A DNA stretch of 64,000 bases from an uncultured Dyadobacter sp. (GTDB lineage Bacteria; Bacteroidota; Bacteroidia; Cytophagales; Spirosomataceae), in the NCBI RefSeq assembly GCF_946482605.1, contig NZ_CAMLSE010000014.1, positions 182,591-246,590 of the forward strand, written 5' to 3'. Below are positions 61,201 to 64,000 of this stretch, one piece after another; position 1 is the stretch's first letter, and every line of letters starts with the position of its first letter. Both the position numbers and the translations under genes were made by a program. The notes below the pieces were generated by a model. The model saw only the letters and a program-made list of their open reading frames with translations, was not told where the DNA came from and did no database searches.

Positions 61201-64000
61201 TTAAAAACTATGAAGGTGCCAGTTGGGTGCAGAAAGGGCAGATTGACAGCTACCACGGTACCGGTTCAGCTACGGGCCGCGCTGGTCTGCCCAAGCAGTT
61301 CACCAAAACCGGCTGGCAACCGGAGGCTTATGAATGGACGGCAGCCGGTTTGATCAAAAAGCGGACTTTCAGCAATTTCAACTGGCAATACGAATATGCA
61401 GCAAATACCGGCCTCGTCACCAAAATCACCAACCCGGACGGGCAGTTCTCCGAATACACCTATGACAAACTCATGCGCCCGGACCAGGCCAAAGCCCGGG
61501 GCAGCAATGTGGTCACGACTTACACCTATACCTGGCCGACGGTTAGCGGCTCGGGAATCATCACCGCATTCGGGAATGTAAAGGTCAGCACGGCCTACAC
61601 CGCTGTGGCGGGAAGCGGGCTGGGCACCCAGGAAACCTATCAATATGTCGACGGACTGGGCCGCGGGATCGAAACCGTTTACAAGGGCAAAGCAACAGCC
61701 GGTAAGGATCAGATCGTTGCTATCGCCTATGACACGCAGGGGCGTGTCAGCAAAAACTTCGAACCTTTCGCCGGTAGCGGTTCCTCCGGCAACTATCAGG
61801 CACCGGGCGCCGCACCCTTTACATTGACCGAATACGAAAGCAACCCGCTCAACCGGGTCTGGAAGACAACGCCACCGTCCTGGGCAGGCACAATCACAAG
61901 CTACGGCGCGAATAGCGCAGCGGATGGAGTGCTCAACTACAATTTCGTAAATGGTTCATCGGCTGCATTTGCTGCCAATGCACTGGAAAAAACCATGGTG
62001 GCCGATGGTAACGGTAACAAAACCATCACTTTTACCGATAAAAAGGGGCGAATGCTCCTCGCCAGGAAAGCCAACAGCGCCGAAAGTAGCAAGGCCGATA
62101 CCTACTATGTATATGACGACAAAGACCGGCTGGTGCGCGTGATCCCACCCGGCGCAGGTTGGGGCGATGCGGAATTGGTATTTACCTATCAGTACACCGA
62201 CAGCGACCTGATCAGTCAGAAAAAAGTGCCGGGTAAGGCATATGAAGCCTACGAATACAACAGCCGCGATTTGCCCGTCAAATACCAGGACCCGATTCTG
62301 AGGGCAAATAGTAACCGCTGGATGGGCAGCAAATACGATGTGTACGGAAGGCTCACCGAAAAGGGCGTCTGGGCGAGCGGCAGCGGAGATGGCATTGTAC
62401 TGACCAACAAGATCATCGAACACGTTTACGGCACATCGGGCATCGAGATCGATAAGCTGAAAACCAGTAAAGTACAGGCATTTACTGTGGCCGACCCGGT
62501 GGTGACGCCCGGCGCGGCCAATGCGGTACTGCAAACGACGTTTAATTACGACCCATACGGACGTATCGGCAGCACGGGTGGTAACAACCATACCAATACA
62601 GGCAACCTCAATGCCGAAAACATCGCATACACCTACGACCACGGCGACAATATCCTCACCGAGACCCGCACGAGCGCACACAGCGCAGGCACGACCAACT
62701 ACGTCAACTCCCGCCTGTTTGACAGCTGGGGACGACTTACCCAAACCAGCCAGAACCTGAACGGAGCCGGTAACCAGATCATCAGTGAACTCTCCTATAC
62801 CGCTAATGACCAGCTCAACTGGAAAAAGCTGGGTAACGGATTGCAGCAGATCGACTATGGTTACTTACCCAATGGGTTACTTTCCAGCATCAACGGCACC
62901 GGCGCATTAAGTGCAAGCACCTACCCGATTGCCAATATGCTCACCAGCCTGAGCACGCCCGCTTTTTCCGGAAATAATAATGGCGACCTGTTCCGGGAGG
63001 TACTCGAATACAACAGTCTGACGCCAGGATTGGCCGGAACACCCCAGAACAGCGGGAACATCGGTCAGGTGATCTGGCAGGTTAAGGGTCGAGCGGCGCA
63101 GGCTTACGGTTTTACTTATGACTATCTGGATCAGCTGACGTCCTCCAAGTTCTCCAGTTACACTTCGGGCGGAAGCATTGACGTCACCGATTACTACGGA
63201 GAGGCCCAGTCTTTCGACGTACGTGGCAACATCACCGCCATCACCCGAAAAGGCATGGTCAAAGGGGCGACAAACTATGCCAACGGCTTCGTAGATAACC
63301 AGACCCTTACCCTGCAAAACGGCAGTAATCTCTCCATACAAAGTTCGGGTGTGAGCGGGATTACACCCGCCACCGGGAATATGGACGTACCCCACAACCA
63401 CCTTAACCTGCCCGGGAAGTTTGATTTTGGGAATAACAACACCATCGAACTGCTCTATGACGGACAGGGCAACAAACTACGCAAGACCGTCAAAACCAAT
63501 AATGTGGTCACCCTTACGCAGGATTACCTGGACGGAATCGAGCTGAAAAACAATGCGGTTGAAGCCATCTACAATGAAGAAGGCCGGGCATTCAACAATG
63601 CAGGCACCTATCGTTACGAATATGCGCTGCGCGACCACCTGGGTAACACGCGGGTCGTATTTACCGACAAAGGCGCCGCAGGTATCCAGGACCAGACAGA
63701 AATCCTCTCCGAAACCCATTATTACCCATTTGGCAAAACAATGGAAGGAGCCTGGTACAATGATGCCTCTGCGCCGAAGTATAAGTATCTTTATAATGGG
63801 AAGGAGCTGAATGAGGAGTTCAACCTGAATTTCTATGATTACGGTGCGAGGTGGTTTGACCCGGGGATGGGGAGCTGGTGGGAGGTTGATCCGGCAAGTG
63901 AGGGGAATCGAAGATGGAGTCCTTATGCTTATGGGAACAATAACCCGGTAAGGTTTACTGATCCGGATGGAAGGGAAAGTTCGGCTTATGGTGGGTTTAC
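58296..64000 (+). CDS. Giant RHS/YD-repeat protein, cut by the window edge
   Basis: At least 1901 codons are open from the ATG at 58296 to the end of the window. The protein has a signal peptide (TITFLCAILFFLLQPLCAQP) and the opening typical of Bacteroidota RHS proteins (YTGVPSVGIPIYTTMDGPVS, SYHAGGMKVGEPASWVGLGW). YD-type repeats follow from about residue 1000 on (for example YEYAANTGLVTKITNPDGQF, YDKLMRPDQAKA, YSYTANDQLNWKKLGNGL-like stretches). The RHS-associated core appears near the right edge (YRYEYALRDHLGNTRVVFTD, YDYGARWFDPGMGSWWEVDP, YGNNNPVRFTDPDGRE). The variable C-terminal tip, often a toxin, lies beyond 64000. RHS shells encapsulate such tips. Confidence 0.9.
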   Translation, partial: MNKTITFLCAILFFLLQPLCAQPVNNSIKDVVMPPPTAASLGKYGDIPVSYYTGVPSVGIPIYTTMDGPVSLAVSLSYHAGGMKVGEPASWVGLGWSLQAGGVITRTVQGKEDERADGYFTTGATLAVDANGCVAAPPAYSYTNFRTGTADSEPDIFSFSIGGYNGKFYFDADKTNDAVVNPKIILVPKQDVRIEYVLDGSASNIARLKVFTIITPDGTRYQFGNIDNSANAKGIELTQTNPSSSLMASSWYLRRISSVDGIYNIDLDYTQEKYRYGFRAGYTAGYQSTPTNGYKENVNYVEGWRLSVITTPTATVTFMTGSNREDIDNRDFGNNPSANPAKVLQSIQIQSGAFCKKFDLSQTYYVDASALKTGNDNEDKRLKLTGIQEKSCDAAVSVPPYIFQYHEDATTATFLPNRLSGATDHWGFYNAASTNTISGLNIPATRLQFQNAMGEQIDIVKGNANRESSEEPMKLGSLKKISYPTGGSTTFEYEANTYHGSRQVTSNVPAPNVLDGAWPLGQCTPGAPVQIGASVVQTFNDPTASYYKWEAIGAKAVQASCLTGTTLEIRAYNNSTNASLGIVSTAVNTNDNDETNDVPQVKEGRIDQLFPSISSGVPVRFEIWGRNAASRLSFSIFSSTTVTGNIAVGGLRVKKITSNDGVSAGNDIVKTYTYHDPLSNPAQSSGLLYNNPVYGHVFKACIDPAYCYYSVNPAAPCGGNSQLYVYDFFFENSVVPLGSFEGYHLGYSAVKESFNGTGTDYYNLYKYTNDPAPPFAGIPVTPTQPRIGSGQLSARHQRNAANTDVAYETMNGRPEILQYGQGTYVKFNTYFVGANPSSPIAVWDYYNLATRPFRYETLETYRDGQLTTVSKQYNGNGHLQVTKETLINSDGKVTDTEYKYPADLAGLPATQLAAFNALHLLVPLETSIKVGGTQVKGNKTEFAFFDNTSGAFISTTASAATNFIRPYQFKNYEGASWVQKGQIDSYHGTGSATGRAGLPKQFTKTGWQPEAYEWTAAGLIKKRTFSNFNWQYEYAANTGLVTKITNPDGQFSEYTYDKLMRPDQAKARGSNVVTTYTYTWPTVSGSGIITAFGNVKVSTAYTAVAGSGLGTQETYQYVDGLGRGIETVYKGKATAGKDQIVAIAYDTQGRVSKNFEPFAGSGSSGNYQAPGAAPFTLTEYESNPLNRVWKTTPPSWAGTITSYGANSAADGVLNYNFVNGSSAAFAANALEKTMVADGNGNKTITFTDKKGRMLLARKANSAESSKADTYYVYDDKDRLVRVIPPGAGWGDAELVFTYQYTDSDLISQKKVPGKAYEAYEYNSRDLPVKYQDPILRANSNRWMGSKYDVYGRLTEKGVWASGSGDGIVLTNKIIEHVYGTSGIEIDKLKTSKVQAFTVADPVVTPGAANAVLQTTFNYDPYGRIGSTGGNNHTNTGNLNAENIAYTYDHGDNILTETRTSAHSAGTTNYVNSRLFDSWGRLTQTSQNLNGAGNQIISELSYTANDQLNWKKLGNGLQQIDYGYLPNGLLSSINGTGALSASTYPIANMLTSLSTPAFSGNNNGDLFREVLEYNSLTPGLAGTPQNSGNIGQVIWQVKGRAAQAYGFTYDYLDQLTSSKFSSYTSGGSIDVTDYYGEAQSFDVRGNITAITRKGMVKGATNYANGFVDNQTLTLQNGSNLSIQSSGVSGITPATGNMDVPHNHLNLPGKFDFGNNNTIELLYDGQGNKLRKTVKTNNVVTLTQDYLDGIELKNNAVEAIYNEEGRAFNNAGTYRYEYALRDHLGNTRVVFTDKGAAGIQDQTEILSETHYYPFGKTMEGAWYNDASAPKYKYLYNGKELNEEFNLNFYDYGARWFDPGMGSWWEVDPASEGNRRWSPYAYGNNNPVRFTDPDGRESSAYGGF

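Overview
The window looks like chromosome from a Bacteroidota bacterium of the Cytophagales, most like Dyadobacter or a close relative. The grounds are: a fused CcoN-CcoO cbb3 oxidase, several large TonB-dependent receptors with N-terminal carboxypeptidase-like domains, FecI/FecR pairs, LytS/LytTR two-component pairs, a type 9 secretion sorting domain, and promoter-like TAnnTTTG motifs instead of sigma70 -10 boxes. No rRNA, tRNA, CRISPR array, insertion sequence or prophage was recognised.

Layout. 1-900: Skp/OmpH-type periplasmic chaperone and terminator. 989-2331: an MqsR-like toxin overlapping a Panacea (DUF4065) antitoxin. 2413-15532: a coherent low-oxygen respiration block with ccoI, ccoS, ccoNO, ccoQP, ccoG, ccoH, a TauE/SafE-like membrane protein, a DsrE-like protein, hemN, a PAS histidine kinase and a response regulator carrying a Crp/Fnr output domain. 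Three CRP/FNR-type palindromes in this block (before ccoI, ccoS and hemN) share fixed spacing to promoter-like motifs. 15529-20117: an uncharacterised cysteine-rich protein, a DUF1801 protein and a hybrid histidine kinase. 20502-33563: a LytS/LytTR pair, two TonB-dependent receptors, an ECF sigma/anti-sigma/lipoprotein operon, an Rpn-like nuclease, a PepSY membrane protein and a DUF218 protein. 34367-43986: signalling and regulation (two more LytS/LytTR pairs, a NarL-type regulator, HxlR beside an imine-reductase-like enzyme, GntR, an ECF42-like sigma factor with a YCII partner, an AhpD-like protein). 44263-51779: an Oar-like receptor, two paralogous small lipoproteins and a large secreted hydrolase-like protein with a T9SS tail. 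51857-56158: a FecI/FecR/FecA-type operon on the minus strand. 56438-64000: a truncated O-methyltransferase, a metalloprotease-like protein that has lost its zinc site, and a giant RHS/YD-repeat protein that runs off the right edge.

How the parts fit. The cbb3 genes, copper ATPase, assembly factors and oxygen-independent haem synthesis gene form a microaerobic module, and the adjacent kinase plus Crp-output regulator are the natural candidates to control it. The remainder is mainly outer-membrane nutrient uptake with its cell-surface and cytoplasmic signalling. Regions with a more accessory character are the toxin-antitoxin pair, the Rpn gene, the AT-rich gap 33564-34366 and the right end from about 56400. 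All assignments come from reading the sequence; no database search was run.
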